64,000 nucleotides of DNA from Eubacterium multiforme (lineage in GTDB: Bacteria > Bacillota > Clostridia > Clostridiales > Clostridiaceae): positions 124,001 to 188,000 of the forward strand of contig NZ_JAUSUF010000003.1 of the NCBI RefSeq assembly GCF_030813415.1, in the 5' to 3' direction. Below, piece by piece: positions 26,230 through 34,832 of the stretch. Position numbers and translations under genes: made by a program. Below the pieces are notes generated by a model. That model was given only the letters and a program-made list of their open reading frames with translations, was not told where the DNA came from and made no database searches. Position 1 is the stretch's first letter. Every line of letters starts with the position of its first letter.

Positions 26230-26814
26230 ATGAAGAAAATTATATTACCACTAATTGGGATATTTATGATGGTATCTTTAGTTGGCTGTGGAAGTAAAAC
26301 AAAGGCTGAAAATAGTGTTAAAGATTTTTTTAGTGCATATGAAAAAATGGATTTAAAGAAGGCTGATGAATATGTTGAAGATGGTGGATTACTAAAAAAA
26401 TCAATACTTAAGTTTGAAAGCTATAATAAAAATAGACAAGAAGCTTTAAAATATTGGAGTAGCAAAATATCATATAAAATATTAAGTTCAAAAAAAGATG
26501 GAAAAGAAATAGATGTTGAAACAGAAGTAACAGCACTTAATGGAACTTATATTTATAATAATTATATGCAAAATGTTCAATCATTTAATTTTAATGAAAA
26601 TACTTTAAATGGTAATGGATTAAATGGAGATGATGTAGGAAATAATTTTGATAAAGCATTTATAAGTGCTTTAGAAAATCAAACAACTCCTATGAGTACT
26701 ACCAAAGTAGTAGTAAAGGTAAAAAATGAAGATGGCAAGTGGAAAATTCAAAATGATAAAGAAGTATTACAAGCTATATTAGGAGGATTAAATCCAGAAC
26801 AAATATTAGATTAA
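26230..26814 (+). CDS. Lipoprotein, second of a tandem paralogous pair
   Basis: The 194-residue lipoprotein has lipobox SLVGC (Cys20) and shares the layout and short motifs of the previous gene: SVKDFFSAYEKMDLKKADEY, an EALKYW block matching EAIKYW, and the GGLNPE end. The pair therefore arose by local duplication and has since diverged strongly. It lies 27 bp after the first gene with its own ribosome binding site (AAAGAGG), in one transcription unit closed by a terminator. Function is unknown. Confidence 0.8.
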   Translation: MKKIILPLIGIFMMVSLVGCGSKTKAENSVKDFFSAYEKMDLKKADEYVEDGGLLKKSILKFESYNKNRQEALKYWSSKISYKILSSKKDGKEIDVETEVTALNGTYIYNNYMQNVQSFNFNENTLNGNGLNGDDVGNNFDKAFISALENQTTPMSTTKVVVKVKNEDGKWKIQNDKEVLQAILGGLNPEQILD

Positions 26815-26820
26815 TATAAA

Positions 26821-26859
26821 AAATCATTCTAATAATTAATGTTAGAATGATTTTTTTAT
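26821..26859 (+). terminator. Terminator of the lipoprotein pair
   Basis: AAATCATTCTAA pairs with TTAGAATGATTT, followed by seven T. The T-run passes directly into the -35 of the next promoter. Confidence 0.85.
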
Positions 26860-26903
26860 TGACATTATTATCGTTATATCGTAATATTACGATATAACGA
26901 TAA
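26859..26903 (+). promoter_or_regulatory. Promoter fully covered by a 36-bp perfect palindrome (ArsR-type operator)
   Basis: TTGACA (26859-26864), 17 bp, TAATAT (26882-26887) is a near-consensus promoter. A perfect palindrome runs from 26868 to 26903 with half TTATCGTTATATCGTAAT. It covers the spacer, the -10 and the start point, as expected for repression by the ArsR-type product of the next gene. Confidence 0.75.
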
Positions 26904-26927
26904 ATAAATAATTTAGAAGGTGAACTT

Positions 26928-27209
26928 ATGAATAATAATTATAAAGAATTAGAAAATAAAGCAGAAATTTTAAAGGCTCTAGCTCATCCAGTTAGATTAT
27001 GTATAGTTAGAGGATTAATGGAAAAGGAAAGTTGCAACGTAAACTTTATGCAGGAATGTTTAGATATGCCTCAGTCAACAATTTCTCAACATCTTCAAAA
27101 ACTTAGAAGTGTTGGAATAATAGAAGGGGAAAGACATGGATTAGAGGTTATTTATAAAATTAAGAACAAAGAAATAGCTGAAATAGTAAAAATATTACTT
27201 AATATATAA
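26928..27209 (+). CDS. ArsR/SmtB family repressor, candidate thiol or persulfide sensor
   Basis: The 93-residue winged-helix protein has AEILKALAHPVRLCIVRGL, the recognition helix MPQSTISQHLQKLR and the wing GIIEGERHGLEVIYKI. It lacks the metal motif ELCVCDL of classical ArsR/SmtB proteins but has Cys25, Cys36 and Cys44. The next gene encodes a persulfide-type reductase. Together these suggest a redox or sulfane-sulfur sensor in the manner of BigR/SqrR, although those use differently placed cysteines. GAAGGTGA precedes the ATG. The metal-free sensing is inferred. Confidence 0.85.
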   Translation: MNNNYKELENKAEILKALAHPVRLCIVRGLMEKESCNVNFMQECLDMPQSTISQHLQKLRSVGIIEGERHGLEVIYKIKNKEIAEIVKILLNI

Positions 27210-27236
27210 AAAATAAATTTTAAGGAGGGAAAATTT

Positions 27237-29714
27237 ATGAGTAGGAAAAAAGTTTTAATTGTTGGTGGAGTTGCAGCAGGAGCATCAACAGCAGCAAGAC
27301 TTAGAAGGTTAGATGAAGATGCAGAAATAATAATTTTTGAAAAGGGAGAGTATATTTCTTTTGCAAATTGTGGATTACCATACCATATAGGAAATGTTAT
27401 TAAAGAGAGAGAAAATTTAATACTTCAAAGTCCAGAAAAAATGAAGGACAGATTTGAAATTGATGTAAGAATAAATAGTGAAGTTACTTCAATAGATACT
27501 TTAAATAAAAAAGTAAAAGTTAATTCTAAAGATAGTGGAGTATATGAAGAAGAATATGATTATTTAGTATTATCACCTGGGGCAAAACCAATAGAACCTA
27601 ATTTAGAAGGAAAAGATAGTAAAAGAATACATACATTAAGAAATATTAATGATATGGATGGAATAAAAAAAGAAGTGGATAATGAAAATGTGAAAAATGC
27701 TATTGTAATTGGCGGCGGATTTATAGGAATTGAAATAGCAGAAAATTTAGTTCATAGAGGAATTAATGTAACTTTAGTGGAGGCAGCACCACATATTTTA
27801 GCTCCCTTTGATTCAGAAATATCAGAACTATTAGAAATGGAAATGAATGATAATGGTGTTTCTATTATTTTAAATGATATGGTTAAAGGATTTAAGGATA
27901 AGGAAAATAGTATAGATGTTATATTAAGTAGTGGAAAAGAAATAAATGGAGATATTGTTATATCTGCTATAGGTGTTACTCCTGATACTAATTTTTTAAG
28001 AGATAGTGGAATTGAACTTGGTGAAAGAGGTCATATTATAGTAGATAGTCATATGAGGACTAATAAGGATGGCGTATTTGCAGCAGGTGATGCAGTAGCA
28101 GTGACAGACTTAGTAAATGGGAAAACTGCATATATTCCATTAGCTGGACCTGCAAATAGGCAAGGAAGAATAATAGCTAATAATATTTCAGGTATTGATT
28201 CAGTTTATAAAGGAACTATTGGAACTTCAATAATAAAGGTATTTGATTTAGTAGGGGCAGCAACAGGAAATAATGAGAGAACTTTAAATAGACTTGGAAT
28301 TAAATACAAAAAGGTTTATCTTTATCCAATGACTCATGCAGGATATTATCCAGGAGCTAAACCATTATCAATAAAGGTATTATATGATTTAGAAGGTAAG
28401 GTACTAGGAGCTCAAGTAGTTGGAGTTGAAGGTGTAGATAAATTTATTGATGTAATGGCAACTGTAATTAAGTTAAAGGGAACTATGGAAGATTTAAAGG
28501 ATTTAGAACTTGCTTATGCACCACCATTTTTATCAGCTAAGTCACCAGAAAATATGGCAGGATTTATTGCAGAAAATGAAGCAAATGGATTAACTGATTT
28601 AATATTTGTAGAAGACTTAGAAAACTTTGATAAAGATAAACAAATATTATTAGATGTAAGGGAAGATATTGAAGTAGATAATGGAGTGATAGAAGGTGCA
28701 ATTCATATTCCACTTAATACTTTAAGAGATAGATTAGAAGAACTTGATAAGGATAAAGAAATATGGGTTTATTGTGCTGTTGGACTTAGAGGTTGGATTG
28801 GCGAGAGAATATTAAAACAACATGGTTTTAAAGCAAAAAATTTATCTGGAGGATATAAATCTTACAAAACTTATGGATACAAGGCTAAGGAATTAAATAA
28901 TGAAAATCTAGATAACAAAGAAAATGTAAATAGTTTAGAAGCTGCTGTAGATATGATGAAAGATAGGAAAGTTAGAGAACTTAATGCGGAGGGACTTTGT
29001 TGTCCAGGACCATTAATGCAAGTTAAAATGACTATGGATATGATGGAAGAGGGTGAAGGTCTTAATGTAACTGCATCAGATCCAGGATTCTTTAAAGATA
29101 TAGAAGCATGGGCTAAGAAAACAAAAAATACTTTAGTAAGTGTTAATAAAGATAAGGGAATAATTAAGGCTTCACTTATAAAAGGAATTAATAAAAATGA
29201 AATGGAAAATTCCTTAGAAAAGACAAATTCACAGGGTAATGAGAAAAATGGACAAACAATAGTTGTATTTAGTGGAGATTTAGATAAGGCAATAGCTTCA
29301 TTTATAATAGCAAATGGAGCAGCTGCAATGGGAAAGAAAGTAACTATGTTTTTCACTTTTTGGGGATTAAATATTTTAAGAAAAGAAGAAAAAATGAATG
29401 TAAATAAAAATTTCATTGAAAAAGTCTTTGGGAAGATGATGCCAAGAGGAAGTAAAAAACTTGGATTATCAAAAATGAATATGTTTGGAATGGGTTCAAA
29501 AATGATTAGAGGAATAATGAAGAAAAAGAATGTTCAATCATTAGAAGAACTTATAGAAGCTGCAATAGACAATGGAGTTGAAATTGTTGCATGTACAATG
29601 TCTATGGATGTAATGGGAATTAAGGAAGAGGAGTTAATAGATGGAGTAAAGCTTGGAGGAGTAGGCTACTATTTAGGAGAAGCTGAAGATTCTAGTTCAA
29701 ATCTATTTATTTAA
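27237..29714 (+). CDS. CoA-disulfide/persulfide reductase with fused rhodanese, TusA and DsrE-like domains
   Basis: This is an 825-residue cytoplasmic flavoprotein fusion. Residues 1-450 form a CoA-disulfide reductase: FAD motif VGGVAAGASTAA, redox Cys45 in SFANCGLPYH and NAD motif IGGGFIGIEIAEN. Residues about 465-550 form a rhodanese with Cys513 in YCAVGLRG. Residues about 580-655 are TusA-like with Cys588-Cys589-Pro (CCPGPLM). Residues about 675-825 are a DsrE/DsrF-like domain ending near Cys786 (ACTMSMD). Each domain keeps a cysteine that could pass a persulfide along one chain. It sits 27 bp after the ArsR gene and is surely co-regulated. A role in sulfane sulfur handling is inferred. 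Confidence 0.9.
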   Translation: MSRKKVLIVGGVAAGASTAARLRRLDEDAEIIIFEKGEYISFANCGLPYHIGNVIKERENLILQSPEKMKDRFEIDVRINSEVTSIDTLNKKVKVNSKDSGVYEEEYDYLVLSPGAKPIEPNLEGKDSKRIHTLRNINDMDGIKKEVDNENVKNAIVIGGGFIGIEIAENLVHRGINVTLVEAAPHILAPFDSEISELLEMEMNDNGVSIILNDMVKGFKDKENSIDVILSSGKEINGDIVISAIGVTPDTNFLRDSGIELGERGHIIVDSHMRTNKDGVFAAGDAVAVTDLVNGKTAYIPLAGPANRQGRIIANNISGIDSVYKGTIGTSIIKVFDLVGAATGNNERTLNRLGIKYKKVYLYPMTHAGYYPGAKPLSIKVLYDLEGKVLGAQVVGVEGVDKFIDVMATVIKLKGTMEDLKDLELAYAPPFLSAKSPENMAGFIAENEANGLTDLIFVEDLENFDKDKQILLDVREDIEVDNGVIEGAIHIPLNTLRDRLEELDKDKEIWVYCAVGLRGWIGERILKQHGFKAKNLSGGYKSYKTYGYKAKELNNENLDNKENVNSLEAAVDMMKDRKVRELNAEGLCCPGPLMQVKMTMDMMEEGEGLNVTASDPGFFKDIEAWAKKTKNTLVSVNKDKGIIKASLIKGINKNEMENSLEKTNSQGNEKNGQTIVVFSGDLDKAIASFIIANGAAAMGKKVTMFFTFWGLNILRKEEKMNVNKNFIEKVFGKMMPRGSKKLGLSKMNMFGMGSKMIRGIMKKKNVQSLEELIEAAIDNGVEIVACTMSMDVMGIKEEELIDGVKLGGVGYYLGEAEDSSSNLFI

Positions 29715-29774
29715 AAAGTCTGTATTAAAAATCCTATGCTAGAACAATATAAATATAGGAGGTGTCTTATATTT

Positions 29775-30707
29775 ATGGATGTTAACAAAAAGTGTGCTAA
29801 TAGTATAATATTTAAAACCTTTAAAGCTTTAAATAAAGTAGTTGTATCTTATAATGATAAAAGAGTAGAAGAACCAAAGGAAATAATTTCAGAATTTGAT
29901 ATTACTTATAATCTATTTGGAGCAAACTGCAAACTTGATATACACAAGCCTAAAGATATGAAAAAACATCTTCCTATATTAATATATTATCATGGAGGTG
30001 GCTTTGCAGTAGGTGATAAAAGTATATATAGTACATTTTGCAAAATACTTTCTAGCAAAGGATTTGTAGTTTTTAATATAAACTATGAATTAACAGAAGT
30101 TAAACCTCATCCAGCATCAATAATAGATTGTGTAAGAGGAGCTAACTGGGTATATAAATATGGAGAACTTTATGGTGGAGATATAAATAATATATTTATT
30201 GCAGGAGATTCTTCAGGTGGCCACATAACAGGGTTAATAGGTGCATTATGTTCCAATAAGGAAATGTATAATCTTTATAATAAAAAATATAATATAAAGA
30301 TTTCCTTTAAAGAGAGTTTAAGGGCAATAGGTATTTTATGTGGACTTAATGATTTTAGCTCTTGTTATAATTTAAAAGTTCCATTTATAAAAAGATTTGC
30401 AAAAATGCTTTATAATTGTGAGGATGTTGTTAATTCTAATAAGATTAAAGAAATTTCTGTTATAAAAAATATGACAGAAAAGTTTCCTAAAACCTTTATA
30501 ACAACTACAGAAAATGATCCTGTTTATTGTGAAAGTGTGCTTATTGAAAAGGAACTTATTAAAAGGGAAATTAAATATAAAATGCTCTTTTTTGATAAAA
30601 GTCATAGGAAATTATGGCATGTATATCAATTAAACCAAACTTTTCCTGAATCAAAAAGATGCTTAGATGAAATGGTAGAATTTTTTAGAAATAATATGAT
30701 TTTATGA
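29775..30707 (+). CDS. Alpha/beta hydrolase, HSL-type esterase
   Basis: The 310-residue protein has the oxyanion motif YYHGGGFAVGD, the nucleophile elbow IAGDSSGGH, an acidic residue in TENDPVY and a late His in RKLWHVY. This is the arrangement of hormone-sensitive-lipase-type carboxylesterases. It has no signal peptide, so it acts on small cytoplasmic esters. The frame is open from 29736, but AGGAGGTG (29757-29764) favours the ATG at 29775, with a somewhat long spacing of 12 bases. The substrate is unknown. Confidence 0.83.
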   Translation: MDVNKKCANSIIFKTFKALNKVVVSYNDKRVEEPKEIISEFDITYNLFGANCKLDIHKPKDMKKHLPILIYYHGGGFAVGDKSIYSTFCKILSSKGFVVFNINYELTEVKPHPASIIDCVRGANWVYKYGELYGGDINNIFIAGDSSGGHITGLIGALCSNKEMYNLYNKKYNIKISFKESLRAIGILCGLNDFSSCYNLKVPFIKRFAKMLYNCEDVVNSNKIKEISVIKNMTEKFPKTFITTTENDPVYCESVLIEKELIKREIKYKMLFFDKSHRKLWHVYQLNQTFPESKRCLDEMVEFFRNNMIL

Positions 30708-30710
30708 AAG

Positions 30711-30746
30711 AAGCTGTTGTACTAATTATTTAATACAACAGCTTTT
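30711..30746. terminator. Terminator between convergent genes
   Basis: AAGCTGTTGTA (30711-30721) pairs with TACAACAGCTT (30733-30743), followed by TTT. Confidence 0.8.
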
Positions 30747-30765
30747 TGAGTAGTTAAAGTTATAA

Positions 30766-31065
30766 TTATGATTGAATTTTTATTGTTGGCAAATTACGTA
30801 AGTTGTTAGATTCATTATCATCAGGTAGGCTCCTTAAATATTCTTCTCCCTTGGCTGAAACACTAACTCCAACACCTTTGATGTCACCGTTTTTTGCCAT
30901 TTCAACTGCTGCAAATTTATCTACTTGGTGACCATTTTCTAGTTCATAACCAACTATTCTACTTCCGTGCTTAACAACCTTAGTTATAGTTTTAGCATCA
31001 GCTTTAGGAGAATTTGATTCTTTATTAATATTTTCAGGTAAGTTACCAATCATATTATCATTCAT
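30766..31065 (-). CDS. DUF3892 domain protein
   Basis: This is a 99-residue cytoplasmic protein. After a disordered N-terminus, the DUF3892 core is seen: ITKVVKHGSRIVGYELENG, then FAAVEMAKNGDIKGVGVS. It is a small beta-rich domain widespread in Firmicutes with no assigned function. GGAGGTG precedes the ATG on the minus strand. It is read alone or together with nothing visible, since the upstream gene on the same strand starts further left. Confidence 0.8.
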   Translation of the reverse strand: MNDNMIGNLPENINKESNSPKADAKTITKVVKHGSRIVGYELENGHQVDKFAAVEMAKNGDIKGVGVSVSAKGEEYLRSLPDDNESNNLRNLPTIKIQS

Positions 31066-31132
31066 ATTAATGCACCTCCACTTGATACATTAATAGTTTA
31101 AGTAATTCAAAATAATTTATTCAAAAAATTTA

Positions 31133-32401
31133 TTATAAAAATATATCTAACACCTTTCCATCGCAATTGGTAGTGGGGTAATTTAGCATATTAAAGATTG
31201 TAGTTCCTTCATCTACTAAATTCATTTCTCCTATATAATTATTCTTTTTAATATTTTCCCCTTTTATAATGAACATAGTTTTATAACTAGAATCATCAGG
31301 TAAGTATCCATGGGTTGCAATATCATGATTTCCAAGGGTCTTTTCAATAATATCTCCATGAATTGAATTTATGAAATAATAACCATCATTTGCCTCAAGC
31401 ATAAAATCACATTGGTTAGAAGCTCCAAGTGAAGAAGCTTTTTCTTTAGTATATATAGTTTTAATGCAATTATTATGAGTGTTAGAAAACTCTTTAATTA
31501 AGGAATAAATAGAATCCTTAGATATATTGTCATTTATATAAATGTAAGCTGAGCCATCACAATAATTACAATAAACATCCCAAGAAATTATTTTATTTTC
31601 CTTATTAACTTTTATATAACCTTTATCAATAAAAAGCTTATTTAGTTTAATTACATAGTTTGCATCCTTAAAGCTATGATCTCCAAGGGCTACTAATGTG
31701 CTAGAATCATATATATTATTATCCTCTAAAAATTTAATTATTTTAGATAGTTTATCATCTTGACGGTTTAAAGCTTTAATAATTTCAGGAGATTTAGTTC
31801 CAAATTCATGTTTATGACTATCTACATCTGTAAGGTGAACTAATATAAAATCAGCTAAATCATTTTTTAAAACATACATTAGGCATTCAAAAGTAAAATT
31901 ATCTAAATTAGGCTGTTTAAGTCCATCTCTAAGATAAGCAAACATTTTATTTACCTTTAATTGAAAAAATAATGTTCCATTTAAAGCAGAGGTTAAAATT
32001 TGATTTTCCCAAGGTCTATTTGGAAATATTTCAGGTAAATTTAAATTAAGAGTTTTGGATTTTGCTGTAACTGGCCAAAGTAATGAGCAAGTTCTAAGGT
32101 CTTTTTCTTTAGCAACATCATATATAGTTTTACCTTTTATATATTTTTGACTCCAAAACCAATCTGGACTTTTTCTATTAGGTTGAAGCTTTATATTATT
32201 TGTTACTCCATGATTTAAAGGATATTTTCCCGTTACAATGGAACAATGGGCAGGGTAAGTTAAAGATGGATAAACTGATTTAACAGAATCAGAATAAGAG
32301 CCGTCATTTATAAGTTTTTTAAAACTAGGTAGTTCTTTTATATATTTAAAATCATTTGTATCAACAGCATCAAATGATATTATGATAAATTTCTTTTTCA
32401 A
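31133..32401 (-). CDS. Type I phosphodiesterase/nucleotide pyrophosphatase family protein
   Basis: The 422-residue protein belongs to the alkaline phosphatase superfamily (ecto-nucleotide pyrophosphatase type). Metal and catalytic positions appear in order: Asp in ISFDAVD, Thr nucleophile in YPSLTYPAHCSIVTG, Asp and His in LTDVDSHKHE, Asp-His in LGDHSF, and His in ATHGYLPDD. It lacks a signal peptide, unlike secreted relatives, so an intracellular phosphodiester or nucleotide substrate is likely. The start is TTG at 32401 with AAAGGAGG upstream. The exact substrate is unknown. Confidence 0.87.
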   Translation of the reverse strand: MKKKFIIISFDAVDTNDFKYIKELPSFKKLINDGSYSDSVKSVYPSLTYPAHCSIVTGKYPLNHGVTNNIKLQPNRKSPDWFWSQKYIKGKTIYDVAKEKDLRTCSLLWPVTAKSKTLNLNLPEIFPNRPWENQILTSALNGTLFFQLKVNKMFAYLRDGLKQPNLDNFTFECLMYVLKNDLADFILVHLTDVDSHKHEFGTKSPEIIKALNRQDDKLSKIIKFLEDNNIYDSSTLVALGDHSFKDANYVIKLNKLFIDKGYIKVNKENKIISWDVYCNYCDGSAYIYINDNISKDSIYSLIKEFSNTHNNCIKTIYTKEKASSLGASNQCDFMLEANDGYYFINSIHGDIIEKTLGNHDIATHGYLPDDSSYKTMFIIKGENIKKNNYIGEMNLVDEGTTIFNMLNYPTTNCDGKVLDIFL

Positions 32402-32486
32402 AAAAATAAACCTCCTTTAAGGTAAAATATTATATTAATATTCTACTATTAAAGAAGGAATATATATATTATTAATTTAAAAATTT

Positions 32487-33455
32487 TTAAAATGTTATAT
32501 TACCACGTTTATTTTTTATAATTATATGACTTTTTCCCTTTCCAAAGGTGACTTTTTTATCATTAGTGATTTTAGAATTTGATGAACTTATAGTTCCAAG
32601 TTCAGTTTTTGCAATAATATCAAAGTTATTTAGAGTGTTTAAATCTCCAAAATAAATATTACCATTTTCATTATTGATTTCAGTATTTTCACCTAGCTTA
32701 GTACATTTTATATCAATATTACCATTATTTGATTTTACTTTTGAATCTCCTAAATAGCCATTAATGTGTAAGTTGCCAGATTCATTTTCAAACTTTGAGT
32801 TGTTAGTTTTAATATTATTGCAGGTTATATCACCATATTTATTTTTAATATTAATTTTATTACAATTTATGTTATATAAATCAATATTTCCAGAGTCTAC
32901 ATCTGTATTTAACTCATTTAAATGAACAGAATCAACATAAATAGAACCAGAGTTTGTTTTTAAATTTATATTGTTATTATAATTTGTTGGAATATATAAT
33001 GTTATAGAACAACTGCTTAAATTACTATTTAAATTAGAGAGATTAAAGTTTAAGGAATCTCCTTCCTTTTTGAATTTTATATTATCTTTTTTGATAGAAT
33101 TAACTACGCTTTCTGGTCCAGATAAACTATATTCTACTGATATTTTATTAGAGTTTTTATCATCTTTAACAACTCTTATAATAGAAGCGTTTGAGTGTAT
33201 ATTTATATTTTTAATATCTTTAGTTAGGTCTTTACTAATAAATTCATTAGTAGAACTATGATTTTCAAACCAAGTTGAAAAATCAAAAACTGATCCATTA
33301 ACACCAAATAACTTAACGGCTTCATCTTTATAATTAGATAATCTATAATTGCTATGATATAAGGAGAAAAATGCTCCTATATAAGAAAAAATTGCTACTA
33401 GAAGGAGAACTAACATTGTTATTTTAAATTTCTTTTTTATAATTGGTTTTTTCAT
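32487..33455 (-). CDS. DUF4097 beta-strand repeat protein, membrane-anchored
   Basis: The 322-residue protein has an N-terminal helix (about 12-33). The outside domain consists of short repeating beta strands with many Asn/Asp and Gly (LKTNSGSIYVDSV, IKNKYGDITCNNI, VKSNNGNIDIK). This is the DUF4097 right-handed helix pattern often called a putative adhesin. It ends the PadR-DUF1700-DUF4097 operon, starting 1 bp after the previous gene, which carries its ribosome binding site. In other Firmicutes such genes belong to envelope-stress circuits. The role here is inferred. Confidence 0.85.
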   Translation of the reverse strand: MKKPIIKKKFKITMLVLLLVAIFSYIGAFFSLYHSNYRLSNYKDEAVKLFGVNGSVFDFSTWFENHSSTNEFISKDLTKDIKNINIHSNASIIRVVKDDKNSNKISVEYSLSGPESVVNSIKKDNIKFKKEGDSLNFNLSNLNSNLSSCSITLYIPTNYNNNINLKTNSGSIYVDSVHLNELNTDVDSGNIDLYNINCNKINIKNKYGDITCNNIKTNNSKFENESGNLHINGYLGDSKVKSNNGNIDIKCTKLGENTEINNENGNIYFGDLNTLNNFDIIAKTELGTISSSNSKITNDKKVTFGKGKSHIIIKNKRGNITF

Positions 33456-33456
33456 A

Positions 33457-34221
33457 TTAATTATCCCCCTTTATAAGTTTTTTAAATAAGCTAATTAATG
33501 AAATTATTAACCACTTAAGAAAATAATAAATAAGCATAATAAATAGTATTGTTATGGCAATAGAACCTATTGTAAATAATACTAGTACGCTATCTGGAAA
33601 CTCAGTAATAAATCGTGGAATATTAGAAGCACCTATGACAACTAGTCCCAATTTACTAAGAATAACAATAAGGCCACCTACAGTAAAAGCAAAACCACCA
33701 CATATTAATCCTATAAACATACCAATTATGCCTATGAATATTCCTATTAAAGCACATCCAGCACCTATGATTAAAGGACTAAAAATTATACATAAAATTA
33801 CTATTAGAACAATTTTTAATATGCTTTTACTTGTTAAATTATGTTTTTTAAAAGTTTTATTATCATTAGAATCTTTAGAAGTATTATCATTAGAGCCAGT
33901 TTTAGTATTGTCATCAGTATCTACTATTTCATAATCTACTTCTTTATAAAAATTATTATTGTCTTTTGTATAATGATAATCATCAGAAGTATTATTAAAT
34001 TCATCATCTAAGTTAGAAATTTTTTCTAAATAAGCATTTCTATATTGATTTACTATTTCATAAGGATTTCCAAGTTCATCTATAATTTCATGTTCTGTTT
34101 TTCCATTAGATAAGCCAATTGTAAAATGTTCTTGGTAATCAAATATAATATCTGCAAGTTCTTTTTCAGGAAAGTCTTTTAATCCATCAGCTAGTATAGA
34201 TAAAAATTCGTTTTTATTCAC
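33457..34221 (-). CDS. DUF1700 family membrane protein
   Basis: The 254-residue protein has an N-terminal helical DUF1700 domain ([20 protein letters not shown], then [18 protein letters not shown]), an Asn/Asp/Lys-rich linker and three or four helices (about 135-240). Relatives interact with PadR regulators and partner DUF4097 proteins. The start is GTG at 34221, just after GGAGG. A longer frame opens at 34236 but has no ribosome binding site. It overlaps the padR-type gene by 8 bp, so the two are coupled. Confidence 0.86.
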   Translation of the reverse strand: MNKNEFLSILADGLKDFPEKELADIIFDYQEHFTIGLSNGKTEHEIIDELGNPYEIVNQYRNAYLEKISNLDDEFNNTSDDYHYTKDNNNFYKEVDYEIVDTDDNTKTGSNDNTSKDSNDNKTFKKHNLTSKSILKIVLIVILCIIFSPLIIGAGCALIGIFIGIIGMFIGLICGGFAFTVGGLIVILSKLGLVVIGASNIPRFITEFPDSVLVLFTIGSIAITILFIMLIYYFLKWLIISLISLFKKLIKGDN

Positions 34222-34537
34222 CTTTATAACCTCCAATTATAATATTGTTAACTGCATTTTGAAATTCTAACCATTCACGTTCTAAATCTTCTTTGTACTC
34301 ATATCCAAGATTTGTAAGTCTGTAATACTTTCTTGGAGGGCCTTCCATTGATTCTTTTAAATAAGTAGTAAAATAACCTTCCTTTGTTAATCTTCTAAGA
34401 ATAGGGTAAATTGTTCCATCAGAAATAGATATATATTTAGAAATTTTATTAATTAATTCATATCCATAACAGTCTTTAGATGAAAGAACTGAAAGAACAC
34501 AAAGTTCTAATACACCCTTTTTTAGTTGAGTATTCAT
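34214..34537 (-). CDS. PadR family transcriptional regulator
   Basis: The 107-residue protein has the PadR winged helix: [20 protein letters not shown], then [19 protein letters not shown] and the wing [14 protein letters not shown]. It is a short PadR-s type without the long C-terminal domain. It heads the operon with DUF1700 and DUF4097 genes. A palindrome over the -35 of its own promoter suggests autorepression. The ATG is preceded by AAAGGTTCC-type spacing with a weak ribosome binding site. Confidence 0.9.
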   Translation of the reverse strand: MNTQLKKGVLELCVLSVLSSKDCYGYELINKISKYISISDGTIYPILRRLTKEGYFTTYLKESMEGPPRKYYRLTNLGYEYKEDLEREWLEFQNAVNNIIIGGYKGE

Positions 34538-34574
34538 ATCATCGGAACCTTTCTGTAAAATATTTCATATCTAT

Positions 34575-34609
34575 AGTATACAATTCAGTACTATATAATA
34601 CAATATAGT
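34575..34609 (-). promoter_or_regulatory. padR-operon promoter with overlapping palindrome
   Basis: On the minus strand TTGTAT (34603-34598), 17 bp, TATACT (34580-34575). The inverted repeat ACTATAT-N6-ATATAGT (34590-34609) covers the -35 and part of the spacer and is a candidate PadR operator. Confidence 0.55.
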
Positions 34610-34630
34610 GGATTATATGTTATTAATAAT

Positions 34631-34656
34631 TTAAGGAAATCATAAGATTTCTTTAA
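34631..34656. repeat. 11-bp hairpin without T-run
   Basis: TTAAGGAAATC and GATTTCTTTAA pair (one G-U) around ATAA. It lies between the padR promoter and a repeat-element copy. No function is assigned. Confidence 0.4.
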
Positions 34657-34664
34657 GATTTATG

Positions 34665-34741
34665 GGATGTTTTAGTTCAATGTTGACTTTAGATAGACAT
34701 TAGAGAGTTGCTTAATTTTTCACAGAATTTTTATTATCTAT
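34665..34741 (-). repeat. Half copy of the MITE-like element family
   Basis: Read on the minus strand, this 77-bp unit matches the right half of the element at 14492. Shared blocks include TCTAAAGTCAACATTGAACT against TCTAAAATCAACACTTAACT, and CAAAATTAAG-like and ATAATAGAAA-like blocks. No left half is present. Confidence 0.6.
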
Positions 34742-34744
34742 TCC

Positions 34745-34794
34745 AAAATAAAAAACAAAATGATAAACACTTTAATTATAAGTTTATCATTTTG
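34745..34794 (-). terminator. Terminator of the DUF1292 gene
   Basis: CAAAATGATAAAC (34756-34768) and GTTTATCATTTTG (34782-34794) form a perfect 13-bp stem. On the minus strand it is followed by TTTTTTATTTT. Confidence 0.8.
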
Positions 34795-34832
34795 CCTTTT
34801 TACCTTTAATGTAATTTTTTATGTAATCTAAA

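Noticed and set aside
28871-29416. Minus-strand frame of 181 codons inside the sulfur relay gene
   Set aside because: It lies wholly within the TusA and DsrE coding region, is Ser/Phe-rich in the way of antisense frames, and has no start signals.
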